NCBI GenBank assembly: GCA_022616275.1
Contig: JAKEFB010000023.1
Location: 1-51,431 of the forward strand
Reading direction: 5' to 3'
Length of the DNA: 51,431 nt
DNA from: Chloroflexota bacterium
Lineage (GTDB): Bacteria; Chloroflexota; Anaerolineae; Promineifilales; Promineifilaceae
Positions 8,539-15,972 of the stretch are shown here, in pieces. Within the stretch, counting starts at the first letter, position 1, and every line of letters starts with the position of its first letter. Below the pieces are notes generated by a model that ran no database searches, was not told the origin of the DNA, and worked only from the letters and a program-made list of their open reading frames with translations. The position numbers were made by a program, and so were the translations under genes.

Positions 8539-9408
8539 TCAACTATCGCCGCCAAATACCTGGGCGAAGTCGTTTGCAAACTGTTCAAATGACCGGGCCG
8601 GCCGGCCGGTGAGGCTCGCTACGTTATCGGTCACGCTGTTGGCAAAATTCTCGCTGAAGCCCTCCGATAGCTCCACATAACCTCTGGCAATCCATTCCGG
8701 AAATCCCATACCCACCATAGATTGTAGCGATGCCTCGCCTGGCACGCTCACGTATCGGACATTCTTGCCCAGCACTTTCGAGAACGTGGCGGCCACATCG
8801 TGAAACGAAATGGCTTCGGGGCCGGTAAGGATGTAGCTCTTACTTTCGTGACCGCTTCCTGTAAGCACCGCCAGGGCAACGTCCACGACATCACGGACGT
8901 CGATCATGGCCAGCTTTCCGTCTTGCATATCCCAGTAGATCATGCCATCGGAAGCAATTGTCGGGGCTGCCATCATGGTGTTCTGCATGAAAAACGTGGG
9001 TTTTAGTAGCGTCCACGGCAAGCCCGACGACTTGACCGCCTCTTCTACCTGGTTACCCTGCTGAACGATCCGGCTCTTCTCCGATCCCCACATCGAATGC
9101 CTGACAAGGTGAGGAGTTCCGGCTTGCTTGGCTGCGTTGATGACGTTTTCCGCCTGCCGGGCCTGGGTTGGCCCGTTCCAGGTCAGGAGGTAGATTTTGT
9201 CTACGCCCTCGACGGCCGGGCCAATCGTTTCGGGCTGGTCGAGATCGCCGACGACTAGCTCTGCGCCAACGTCCCGTAGCGGCTGGGCTTTTGCCTCGTC
9301 CCGCACCAAGGCGCGAACGTCCACGCCCGCCGCCCGCAACGCCGGAACCAGTCCTGAACCGGTGTTTCCGGTTGCTCCAGTAACGAGTACTTTACCTGAG
9401 TTTGCCAT
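8539..9408 (-). CDS. NmrA-like NAD(P)-binding protein (atypical SDR)
   Basis: The start at 9408 has an ideal AGGAGG site 7 bases upstream; the longer upstream frame is not protein-like. The 289-residue product begins with KVLVTGATGNTGSGL, the GxxGxxG dinucleotide-binding motif of NmrA/SDR-a5 proteins, and continues with a Rossmann pattern (VVGDLDQPETI, then the Pro-Thr-Phe-Phe-Met-Gln-Asn region typical of the family). NmrA-like proteins bind NAD(P) and act as redox sensors or as quinone/azo reductases. Catalytic activity cannot be assumed because the Tyr-x-x-x-Lys pair is not evident. It is transcribed away from the small thioredoxin-like gene at 9696. Confidence 0.9.
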   Translation of the reverse strand: MANSGKVLVTGATGNTGSGLVPALRAAGVDVRALVRDEAKAQPLRDVGAELVVGDLDQPETIGPAVEGVDKIYLLTWNGPTQARQAENVINAAKQAGTPHLVRHSMWGSEKSRIVQQGNQVEEAVKSSGLPWTLLKPTFFMQNTMMAAPTIASDGMIYWDMQDGKLAMIDVRDVVDVALAVLTGSGHESKSYILTGPEAISFHDVAATFSKVLGKNVRYVSVPGEASLQSMVGMGFPEWIARGYVELSEGFSENFANSVTDNVASLTGRPARSFEQFANDFAQVFGGDS

Positions 9409-9477
9409 GACCAAACCTCCTTTAAGATTCGACAGTAATTCCCCATCTTGACGATAGCACCAAAGGATCGAATTGTT

Positions 9478-9493
9478 TGTAATCATCGTCACG
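9478..9493 (-). promoter_or_regulatory. Weak CRP-type half-palindrome upstream of the NmrA-like gene
   Basis: On the minus strand the site reads CGTGA-N6-TTACA, and 21 bases further on is TATCGT (9456-9451), a poor -10. The match to TGTGA-N6-TCACA is partial (8 of 10). It is listed because its geometry repeats that of the better sites at 9509 and 10863. Confidence 0.25.
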
Positions 9494-9508
9494 AAACCAC
9501 CCGGCAAA

Positions 9509-9550
9509 TGTAAGCTATGGCACACCGTGAGATACAGATGGGGATATAAT
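9509..9550 (+). promoter_or_regulatory. Candidate activator-dependent promoter for the thioredoxin-like gene
   Basis: TGTAA-N6-GCACA (9509-9524) resembles a CRP-type operator with two mismatches. A perfect TATAAT lies at 9545-9550 with no recognisable -35 box in between, and the operator centre falls near -40.5 of the predicted start. This would be a class II activator arrangement for the gene starting at 9696. The untranslated leader would be about 140 bases. Confidence 0.4.
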
Positions 9551-9695
9551 TGGCCCAATAAGATTGCTATCCGTCTCTACGTTACTCTCAACCCCCTCTA
9601 TGAGGAAGCAACACACAACAGCTAGGTATGGCCTCTTACGTCCTCCTGCCAGAAAAGATGTTATGATGTAAGCACTCAGGGCTTAATTGGCGGCA

Positions 9696-9974
9696 ATGGC
9701 ACAGGCAAGGTTAGAAGTTTACGTTTCTGAAGGGTGTTGGGTATGCCAGGAAAGTTTTCGCCTGGTGGCTGAGATAACCCCCCAATTCCCCGGTATAGAC
9801 ATCGCGCTGATCGATTTGAGCGACCAACGCCTGCCTGACCACGTTTTTGCTGTCCCTACTTACGTCTTAAACGGCCGGACTATCTACCTGGGTAACCCGA
9901 CCCAAGAAGAACTCATTCGCAAGCTGGCCACCATTCAACAGCCATCCCTGGCGGAACTCTCAGCCGAGGAATAG
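9696..9974 (+). CDS. Small thioredoxin/glutaredoxin-fold protein with CxxC
   Basis: A 92-residue cytoplasmic protein, starting at the ATG at 9696; the TTG at 9687 would add only three residues. A beta strand (LEVYVSEG) leads into the active site C14-W-V-C17, and a cis-proline motif (VPTYVLNG) follows at about residues 54-61, both standard for the thioredoxin fold. No signal peptide is seen. A paralogue lies at 12302 beside a Crp-family gene but has lost the second cysteine. It probably reduces or senses disulfides of a partner encoded nearby (inference). Confidence 0.85.
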   Translation: MAQARLEVYVSEGCWVCQESFRLVAEITPQFPGIDIALIDLSDQRLPDHVFAVPTYVLNGRTIYLGNPTQEELIRKLATIQQPSLAELSAEE

Positions 9975-10015
9975 AATAATGTAACGGCCTCTAGACTGCT
10001 GTCCCTCAGAGACCC

Positions 10016-10717
10016 CTACAGCCCGGCTTCGTCGAATTCCCGGACCGCTTTAGGGCCGTTGCGGGCCAGCCCCTTGTAAAAACCTTCCCTGTCACTGGTA
10101 CGAAAATCCAATCGCTCCACCCGGAAAGGGACCAGATGTTCACGTCTCCGCCGCCGCCGGACGACATCCAGGAAGTATTCAATGGCGTTGGCCACGCTGT
10201 GGGCGTCTGTCCAATCGGCCTTGTAGACAGGCGCGCCGGAGCGGGCAAAAATCCAACTCATATTAGGCATGGAGCCATAGGCGCGATGGCAGGCCCCGTC
10301 AAGGGCGTCTAGCAAGATGGGCCGGGTCACTCCCAGCTTGTCCCGCAGTTCGCGGGCGTGGGCCAGCTTCTGCTCAAACGAGGTCAGGTGGGGATAATAT
10401 TCGCCGGGATGGGCCTCGTGGGTGTAGAGGAAAATGGCGCCAACACCCTGGCCGGCGTACTTCTCGGCGATGGCATTCATGGATGGCGCCGCCATCCCAC
10501 AGTATGGTCAGGTGAAGCTGCCAAACTCGACAATGGTATAAACGTGGCGCGACCAGATTTTGCTCAGGCGCGTTTGCCGGCCGTCCAGGCGCCAGAGGGG
10601 AAAGTCGGGAGCCGGCTCGACCAGGGGCGGGCTGGCGTCGAAGTTAAGCCAGGGCGTGACCTTCTCTGGGGTAAACTCATCGTAGTTGTAACGGCTAACC
10701 AGGTCTGACTCACTCAT
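10016..10717 (-). CDS. Deiodinase-like thioredoxin-fold protein, probable selenoprotein (in-frame UGA at 10508-10510)
   Basis: Two open frames, 10717-10508 and 10507-10016, are in the same register and separated only by one TGA. Reading through gives a 233-residue protein with ...EFGSFT-U70-PYC73-GMAAPSMN..., where the TGA falls exactly on the redox position. The flanks match the iodothyronine-deiodinase family (Phe-Gly-Ser-x-Thr-Sec-Pro, then about 25 residues later a Tyr-Thr-His-Glu-Ala-His-Pro motif), a family in which bacterial Sec forms are known. The start ATG has a GGAG site. The Sec is followed at +3 by Cys, giving a UxxC pair. A hairpin of bSECIS type begins 10 bases after the UGA (separate entry). 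The likely role is selenol/thiol peroxidase or reductase chemistry, not hormone metabolism. The alternative is a nonsense mutation, but both halves are well preserved. Confidence 0.8.
10481..10497 (-). promoter_or_regulatory. Candidate bacterial SECIS hairpin for UGA decoding
   Basis: On the coding (minus) strand, 10 bases after the UGA, GGATGGC pairs perfectly with GCCATCC around GGC. If the innermost G-C pair opens, the apical loop is CGGCG, exposing two guanines about 18-19 bases after the UGA. Bacterial SECIS elements lie within the coding region a few bases after the UGA with a G-containing apical loop at roughly 16-37 bases, so position and shape agree. A bulged U like that of E. coli is not evident. 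Confidence 0.6.
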
Positions 10718-10862
10718 CGTTTCACTCCCATTTCGTCCAACATGCTACTGTCCTCCAGGCGGGCAGTCAAGCAATGCTTTTTAACCTGCCGTACGTCCCC
10801 AGTTTACCTGGCCCAGGCGCTACGTCTGTAGCGTAGCCGACAAATGGCGGCCGGCCACGTTT

Positions 10863-10905
10863 TGTGACCGGCCTCACAGTATGGAGTCCAGGTGGCATGT
10901 ATAAT
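10863..10905 (+). promoter_or_regulatory. Perfect CRP-type operator and -10 box upstream of the first DUF3179 gene
   Basis: TGTGACCGGCCTCACA at 10863-10878 matches the E. coli CRP consensus half-sites exactly (TGTGA-N6-TCACA). A perfect TATAAT is at 10900-10905. Taking the usual distance, transcription would start near 10912 and the operator centre would lie at -41.5, the classic class II activation position. The -35 region is non-consensus, as expected for an activator-dependent promoter. Two Crp-family genes flank the region. The downstream gene starts at 10952. Confidence 0.65.
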
Positions 10906-10951
10906 GCCCGGTAGTGATTGGTGTTTGGTTATTGGGATAAGGAGAACACCC

Positions 10952-12226
10952 ATGATAAAAGAAGTAGCCCAACAGCGAACGTGGTGGCTGGCGGCTTGGC
11001 TGCTTTTAGCCCTGGCCGCCTGCGCTCCAACTGGGGGCGAGCCGGCCGCCCAGGCAACAACCACCAGGCCCAGGCCCACTGAAGCCCCGGCGGCCGAAGC
11101 AGTGGAAACGGCCGTCCCAACCGAAGCGGCGGCCGGGGAAGACGTAGAGATGATGACCGAAGATGATCGCTCTGACATGCTGCGGGCACTGACCCGGAGC
11201 TGGAACACCAATTGGAACCGGCACACCATCCGCTATGAAGAAATCCTGTCCGGTGGCCCACCGCGCGACGGCATCCCCTCGATTGACGACCCGCAGTTCA
11301 TCAGTCCGGCCGCGGCCGGGGAGTGGCTGGCCGGCAACGAGCCGGTTGTTGCCCTGGAGATTGACGGAGACGTCCGCGCCTACCCGCTGCAGATTCTCAC
11401 CTGGCACGAGATCGTCAACGACGTGGTCGGCGGCGTGCCGGTGATTGTCACCTTTTGCCCCTTGTGCAACTCGGCCGTCGCCTTTGACCGCCGGCTGGAG
11501 GGCGAAGCCTACGAGTTTGGCACCTCCGGTCTGCTGCGCCACTCTGACCTGATTATGTACGACCGGACGACGGAAAGCCTGTGGCAGCAGTTCACCGGGG
11601 AGGCTATCGCCGGCGACCTGGCTGGCAAACGGTTGACTTTTCTACCGTCGTCACTCGTCAGCTTTGCCGATTTCAAAGCGGCCTACCCGCAGGGCGTGGT
11701 CTTGTCGCGGGAGACGGGCTACGACCGCGACTACGGCCGCAACCCTTACGCCGGCTACGACAACATTGACTCAACGCCATTCCTCTTCCTGGGCGTCCCT
11801 GATGACCGGCTGCCGCCGATGGCCCGGGTGGTGACGGTCTCTTTTGAGGACGTGGACGTGGCCTACCCACTGGACATCCTGGCCGAGGCCGGCGTGATTA
11901 ACGACACGGTGGCCGGGCGCGAGCTGGTGGTTTTCCACACCGCCGGGACGAGCAGCGCCCTGGACGCCTCCGAGATTGCCGCCGGGGCCGACGTGGGCGC
12001 AACCGGCGTCTTTGATCCTAACCTGGATGGACAGACGTTAATATTCAAGAAGGTAGGAGAGGCCATTGTGGACGAGCAGACCAACAGCACCTGGAACATC
12101 CTGGGCCAGGCCATTGACGGTCCTCTGGAGGGCCGGGCGCTCACGCCGATCGTCCACGGCGACCACTTCTGGTTTTCCTGGGCGGCGTTTAAGCCGGAGA
12201 CGATTATTTATCGTAACGAGCACTAG
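10952..12226 (+). CDS. DUF3179 lipoprotein 1
   Basis: The start at 10952 has AAGGAG 7 bases upstream. A lipoprotein signal (LLLALAAC, Cys24) precedes an Ala/Thr/Pro/Glu-rich linker and an acidic stretch, so the protein sits on the outer face of the membrane. The rest is a full DUF3179 domain: AYPLQILTWHEIVND, then TFCPLCNSAVAFDR with a CPLC pair, then GLLRHSDLIMYDR and a C-terminal half with STWNILGQA. The biochemical role of DUF3179 is not established; the conserved CPxC and His residues suggest metal or thiol chemistry (inference). The CRP-type promoter upstream and the thioredoxin-like and Crp genes downstream suggest a regulated extracytoplasmic redox function. A paralogue is at 14800-15918. 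Confidence 0.92.
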   Translation: MIKEVAQQRTWWLAAWLLLALAACAPTGGEPAAQATTTRPRPTEAPAAEAVETAVPTEAAAGEDVEMMTEDDRSDMLRALTRSWNTNWNRHTIRYEEILSGGPPRDGIPSIDDPQFISPAAAGEWLAGNEPVVALEIDGDVRAYPLQILTWHEIVNDVVGGVPVIVTFCPLCNSAVAFDRRLEGEAYEFGTSGLLRHSDLIMYDRTTESLWQQFTGEAIAGDLAGKRLTFLPSSLVSFADFKAAYPQGVVLSRETGYDRDYGRNPYAGYDNIDSTPFLFLGVPDDRLPPMARVVTVSFEDVDVAYPLDILAEAGVINDTVAGRELVVFHTAGTSSALDASEIAAGADVGATGVFDPNLDGQTLIFKKVGEAIVDEQTNSTWNILGQAIDGPLEGRALTPIVHGDHFWFSWAAFKPETIIYRNEH

Positions 12227-12301
12227 AATACGTTGTTTTCTGGCGCAGGGTTAAAGTTGTTAACAAAGCGTGACAACGTAGAGAATCAAGAGGGTACATG
12301 G

Positions 12302-12571
12302 ATGCTTAAGTTAAAGATTTTCGTCAGCGATGATTGTTGGTCGTCTGAAGAGTCGCGCCGGATTGCGGCGGAGACGCAGGCCCGCTTTGCCGATGTCGAG
12401 GTTATGCTGATTGATTTACACAGTGACGAAAGGCCGCCCAACGTTTTCGCAGCGCCGACCTACGTTCTGAACGAACGGGTTATCTCCTTAGGAAATCCGC
12501 GACGAGAAGCGCTGTGGGAGCAACTGAGACAGATGAAAAACGATTACCCTGACGGTGGAGGTGTTGCTTAA
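12302..12571 (+). CDS. Small thioredoxin-fold protein with CxxS active site
   Basis: An 89-residue paralogue of the protein at 9696-9974. It keeps the first cysteine (C12-W-S-S15), the acidic linker and the cis-proline motif APTYVLNE, but the resolving cysteine is replaced by serine. Monothiol CxxS thioredoxin-fold proteins can still form mixed disulfides or bind ligands but cannot complete the usual dithiol reduction. The ATG at 12302 was chosen because the conserved fold begins there; upstream residues are not protein-like. Its stop overlaps the start of the Crp-family gene by one base (TAATG at 12569-12573), so the two are translationally coupled, which suggests this protein works with, or signals to, that regulator (inference). 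Confidence 0.85.
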   Translation: MLKLKIFVSDDCWSSEESRRIAAETQARFADVEVMLIDLHSDERPPNVFAAPTYVLNERVISLGNPRREALWEQLRQMKNDYPDGGGVA

Positions 12572-13263
12572 TGGCATTGGTATCGGACGAACGACTTAGG
12601 GAAAAGGTAAATTATCTCTCTATGATCGAAATCTTCCGCGATTTGAGCCGGAGAGAACTGAAGGCCATGGATCACCAGTTCACCATGACGGCCTGTAAGG
12701 CGGGAAAGATTTTTTACATGCCTGAAGACAGTGGCGAAGTGCTCTTCTTGCTGAAGAAGGGACGCGTTCAGCTCTACCGGCTTTCCCTCGAGGGCAAGAA
12801 GATTGTGGTCGCATTCCTGGGTCCCGGCGCTATTTTCGGCGAGATGTCCCTGGTCGGTCAGGGAATGTACTCTACCTACGCCGAGGCCGTGGAGGAATGC
12901 ATCCTGTGTGTGATGAGCCGTCCCGACGTCGAACGGCTGATGCGGGAGAAGCCCGAGGTGGCGCTCCGCATTGTCGAGACGCTGGCCAAGCGCCTGGTTT
13001 ACATGGAGCGCCAGTTGGAAGAGGTTGCTTTTAAGTCTATCCCTGCCCGGCTGGCCAGCGTGCTTCTCCGCCTGGCGGGCGAGGCCGGCAGCAGCGAGGT
13101 CATCGGCTTTACCCACCAGGATTTGGCCGAGTTGCTGGGTACTTATCGCGAGACGATCACGCAAACGTTGAACGATTTCAGGGCCATTGGGCTGGTGCAG
13201 CTCGAGCGCAAAAAGGTGATTCTTACCGACCTGGCCGGCCTTGAGAACGTGGCTGAGAACTAA
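12571..13263 (+). CDS. Crp/Fnr-family transcription regulator 2
   Basis: 230 residues: cNMP-binding-type beta roll ([13 protein letters not shown] around residues 86-98), dimerisation helix, and winged helix with recognition helix G190[13 protein letters not shown]. Arg193 and Glu194 match the E. coli CRP residues that read GTGA; the third contact (Arg185 in CRP) is Gln198. A CxxC (Cys110, Cys113) lies in the sensor domain. It has the same recognition helix as the regulator at 6558-7253, so both should bind the same sites. It is coupled to the CxxS thioredoxin-fold gene upstream, and GGAGG precedes the start. The ligand is unknown: the beta roll keeps a GE near the phosphate-binding position, but the full cAMP-binding set cannot be confirmed by eye. 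Confidence 0.93.
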   Translation: MALVSDERLREKVNYLSMIEIFRDLSRRELKAMDHQFTMTACKAGKIFYMPEDSGEVLFLLKKGRVQLYRLSLEGKKIVVAFLGPGAIFGEMSLVGQGMYSTYAEAVEECILCVMSRPDVERLMREKPEVALRIVETLAKRLVYMERQLEEVAFKSIPARLASVLLRLAGEAGSSEVIGFTHQDLAELLGTYRETITQTLNDFRAIGLVQLERKKVILTDLAGLENVAEN

Positions 13264-13336
13264 TGGCCAGATCGGCTGCCAGTTCGTAGACCTGGTATGG
13301 GGCGTGATTTGTCAATAAGTAGGAGATGCTAATAGG

Positions 13337-14020
13337 ATGGCCCACACAATCGTATTCGATGTCAATGAAACCCTGCTGGATTTGAAGGCCTTGCAGCCAC
13401 GATTTGAACAGGTCTTTGGCGATACGGTCGTTCTGTCGCAATGGTTCGCCCAACTACTGCAAACATCCCTGGTATTGACCATTACCAATCGCTACCATGA
13501 TTTTGCTGCGGTTGGTGCAGCCGCTTTAGTGATGGTAGCAGCGCGGCGTGGCGTCACTCTGGCGCCAGAAGCAAAACAACACATACTTCAAGGAATGCGC
13601 ACGTTGCCTCCGCACGATGATGTTGTGCCGGCCCTCAAGCGGTTGCGCGAGGCCGGGTTTCGCCTGGCGACGTTAACCAACTCGCCTCCCCAGGTGGTCG
13701 AAGCACAGTTAAATCACGCCGGATTGACGGATTTCTTTGAACAACGGCTCTCTATGGATGCGGTGCGGCGTTTTAAGCCAGCCCCGGAAGCATACAGCGC
13801 GGCCGCGGCCGCGCTGGGGATTCACGTGGAAGCTATGCGCCTGGTGGCGGCCCACAATTGGGACGTCACCGGCGCGCTGCACGCCGGCTGTAAGGCGGCC
13901 TTTGTCGCCCGGCCGGGCATGGTGTTGGGCGAGTTGGATTTACAGCCCGATATTGTGGGTGACGATATGCAGGCCGTTGTCGAGCAAATTCTATTGTTGG
14001 ACCGGCCTGGCGCTCATTAA
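13337..14020 (+). CDS. HAD-superfamily hydrolase, haloacid dehalogenase type II-like
   Basis: 227-residue cytoplasmic protein. Motif I is FDVNETLLD with nucleophile Asp8; motif II is LTNS; motif III is the lysine in RRFKPAPEAY; motif IV is VAAHNWDVTGA, matching the S/H-N-x-W-D pattern of L-2-haloacid dehalogenases rather than the DD of phosphatases. The family hydrolyses 2-halo acids through an aspartyl ester, but many members with this motif set have unknown substrates. An AGGAG site lies 12 bases before the ATG. It stands between the Crp-family gene and the NAD(P)HX epimerase gene on the same strand, but the 73-base gap leaves room for its own promoter. Confidence 0.88.
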   Translation: MAHTIVFDVNETLLDLKALQPRFEQVFGDTVVLSQWFAQLLQTSLVLTITNRYHDFAAVGAAALVMVAARRGVTLAPEAKQHILQGMRTLPPHDDVVPALKRLREAGFRLATLTNSPPQVVEAQLNHAGLTDFFEQRLSMDAVRRFKPAPEAYSAAAAALGIHVEAMRLVAAHNWDVTGALHAGCKAAFVARPGMVLGELDLQPDIVGDDMQAVVEQILLLDRPGAH

Positions 14021-14059
14021 GTCGTTGATAGCGTGCCCTGTACGGATGGTGAGGTCAAG

Positions 14060-14803
14060 ATGAATATCCCAACGTATACAGGCGATATCCCCTACCTGAC
14101 CACCGAGCAAATGGTCGAAGTGGATCGGGCGATGATAGAAGCGTTCAAAATAGAACTGATTCAGATGATGGAAAGCGCCGGCCGTAACCTGGCCCATCTG
14201 GCGCGGGAGCGCTTTTTTAACGGCAATCCACGTGGTAAGCGTGTGGTTGTGTTAGCCGGCACAGGTGGCAATGGCGGTGGCGCTCTCGTCTGTGCCCGCC
14301 GGTTGCACAATTATGGGGCCACCGTTAGCGTTTACGTAACCAAACCGGATGCTGAATTCACGCCGGTTCCAGGCCATCAAATGGACATCCTGCGGCGTAT
14401 GAGAATACCTATAGCCCTGGCTGGCACCATTCAGCAGGCAACGACACCTGATTTAATCATAGATGGTGTGATTGGTTACAGCCTGAAAGGTGCGCCACGC
14501 GGCGCCGCCGGTGAGCTGATTCGCTGGGCCAACGCGCAGGTTGCGCCCACACTCTCTCTGGATACACCCTCTGGTATTGACGCCACCACGGGCGCTGTGT
14601 TTGATCCGGTGATAACGGCCGTGGCGACCATGACCCTTGCTCTACCCAAAGAAGGATTACGTGCCCCCGGTGTAGCAGCCAAAGTCGGCGAACTCTACTT
14701 AGCAGATATTAGTGTACCGCCAGAACTGTACGCCGAACCGGCATTGGGACTGGCGGTGGGCCATATCTTTGCCGAGAGTGATATTGTCCGATTGTCCAAT
14801 TAA
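14060..14803 (+). CDS. nnrE: NAD(P)H-hydrate epimerase (YjeF N-terminal domain only)
   Basis: Interconverts R- and S-NAD(P)HX, the damaged hydrated forms of NAD(P)H, so that the S-specific dehydratase can repair them. The 247-residue product has the YjeF_N pattern: an N-terminal dimerisation helix (TEQMVEVDRAMIE), VVVLAGTGGNGGGALVCARRL, an Asp in LIIDGVIGYSL and LSLDTPSGIDATTG. The C-terminal kinase-fold dehydratase domain found in fused bacterial Nnr proteins is missing, so the partner must be elsewhere. The ATG at 14060, preceded by GAGGT, is preferred over the earlier GTG. The stop overlaps the convergent DUF3179 stop in a shared TTAA. Confidence 0.88.
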   Translation: MNIPTYTGDIPYLTTEQMVEVDRAMIEAFKIELIQMMESAGRNLAHLARERFFNGNPRGKRVVVLAGTGGNGGGALVCARRLHNYGATVSVYVTKPDAEFTPVPGHQMDILRRMRIPIALAGTIQQATTPDLIIDGVIGYSLKGAPRGAAGELIRWANAQVAPTLSLDTPSGIDATTGAVFDPVITAVATMTLALPKEGLRAPGVAAKVGELYLADISVPPELYAEPALGLAVGHIFAESDIVRLSN

Positions 14804-15918
14804 GGGGTATAGACCTGCGTCTCCGGGAAAATGCCTGCCCAGGCAAACCAGAAGGCCAGTGTCGCCGGATAAGGCGTGAGCCTGGTTCCAGCTAACTCCC
14901 CACTGGTCGCTTGCCCGGTACGCCAGTCCCAGGTAGAGCCTGTTTGTTGATCTCGCAAGGTGTGGTGTTGTTCCGGGGCCGCGAACGATAACCCCATTTC
15001 ACCCACCTCCCGCCGGTACACGTACACCACCTGCAACGCGGCATCATACACCAGCAAAAGCGGTACACCCCCCAGTTCATCCTCAACCAGCCCTGCCTCA
15101 CGCAGCACCGGCAACGGGTAGGCCCGTAGGTGGGCGCCCACCTGCACCCCGACCACCAGGGCCTTGGCGGGCACGTCGGCCGGATGCGCCACGTCTCCGG
15201 CTAATCCGGCCGCCCCACTTGTATAGTACCCGGCGTAGGGATCAGTCAATTCCCCTTCATACTGGCCTAAACGTTCGGCCGAGAGCACCAACGTCTCCGG
15301 GTAAAGCTGTTTCCATTCCCCCCAGGTCGTCAGGATCGAGGGAACGACAGTGAGCCGTTGCTGGCGCAAGGCCCCGCGCAGGCTCTGGCCCAGCAACTGG
15401 CTCCACAGGGTGTTCGTTTGGTGATCAACCATCACTAGGTTATCGTGGTACAACATACCGGATACACCAAAGGTTAGTTCGCGCCCGGCTACGGTGCGCT
15501 CAAAAACGATGGCCGAGAAACACAAAGGGCACCAGGAGATGAGCACCGCTTCACCACCGACGGTATCATTCACCAGTTCATGGGAGCTTAAGAGACGGAT
15601 AGGGTAAGCGCGGGCCTCGCCATTGAGGGCCAGACCAATGACGTATTCGCCATCCAGCCATTCCGTAGAGGTTGCGGCCGCGAAAAAACGCTCTTGAGCC
15701 ATGATGGCCGGAATGGCATCCCTGTCGGCGGCAATAACCAGCTCGCCGGGCTGCAAACGCCGTATGGGTGGCGCAGGCAAGGGCGTTGTCATTACTGCTT
15801 CAGGTTGGATGGTTGATTCGGCCGTGCGAGAGGGTACAGGCGTCAGGTCACGCTGCGCCGTACGACAAGCCGCCAACATCCCCAGCAACAGTAATAACCA
15901 AGGCCACTTCCTTTGCAT
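14800..15918 (-). CDS. DUF3179 lipoprotein 2
   Basis: 372 residues with a lipoprotein signal (LLLLLGMLAAC, Cys18) and a full DUF3179 domain: AYPIRLLSSHELVNDTVGG, SWCPLCFSAIVFER with the CPLC pair, GMLYHDNLVMVDHQT, and STWDWRTGQA near the C-terminus. The ATG at 15918 is chosen over an upstream TTG because the signal peptide begins there. It diverges considerably from the DUF3179 protein at 10952-12226, so this is an old duplication. It lies 54 bases downstream of a DsbA-like gene on the same strand, so the pair is probably an operon, which puts an extracytoplasmic thiol oxidoreductase beside a CPLC-containing partner. Confidence 0.9.
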   Translation of the reverse strand: MQRKWPWLLLLLGMLAACRTAQRDLTPVPSRTAESTIQPEAVMTTPLPAPPIRRLQPGELVIAADRDAIPAIMAQERFFAAATSTEWLDGEYVIGLALNGEARAYPIRLLSSHELVNDTVGGEAVLISWCPLCFSAIVFERTVAGRELTFGVSGMLYHDNLVMVDHQTNTLWSQLLGQSLRGALRQQRLTVVPSILTTWGEWKQLYPETLVLSAERLGQYEGELTDPYAGYYTSGAAGLAGDVAHPADVPAKALVVGVQVGAHLRAYPLPVLREAGLVEDELGGVPLLLVYDAALQVVYVYRREVGEMGLSFAAPEQHHTLRDQQTGSTWDWRTGQATSGELAGTRLTPYPATLAFWFAWAGIFPETQVYTP

Positions 15919-15972
15919 ACACACGCGTCCGAAATGCTGGAACAACGACTAACCTTCTAACCAGCAGGCGAT

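Noticed and set aside
10016-10717. Two separate hypothetical genes or a pseudogene at the deiodinase-like locus
   Set aside because: Both halves are in the same frame, well preserved, and the only interruption is a TGA at the expected redox residue followed by a hairpin, so a selenoprotein is the better explanation.
12257-12266. TTGTTAACAA palindrome upstream of the CxxS thioredoxin-fold gene
   Set aside because: Short, AT-rich, no associated -10 box; a chance occurrence cannot be excluded.
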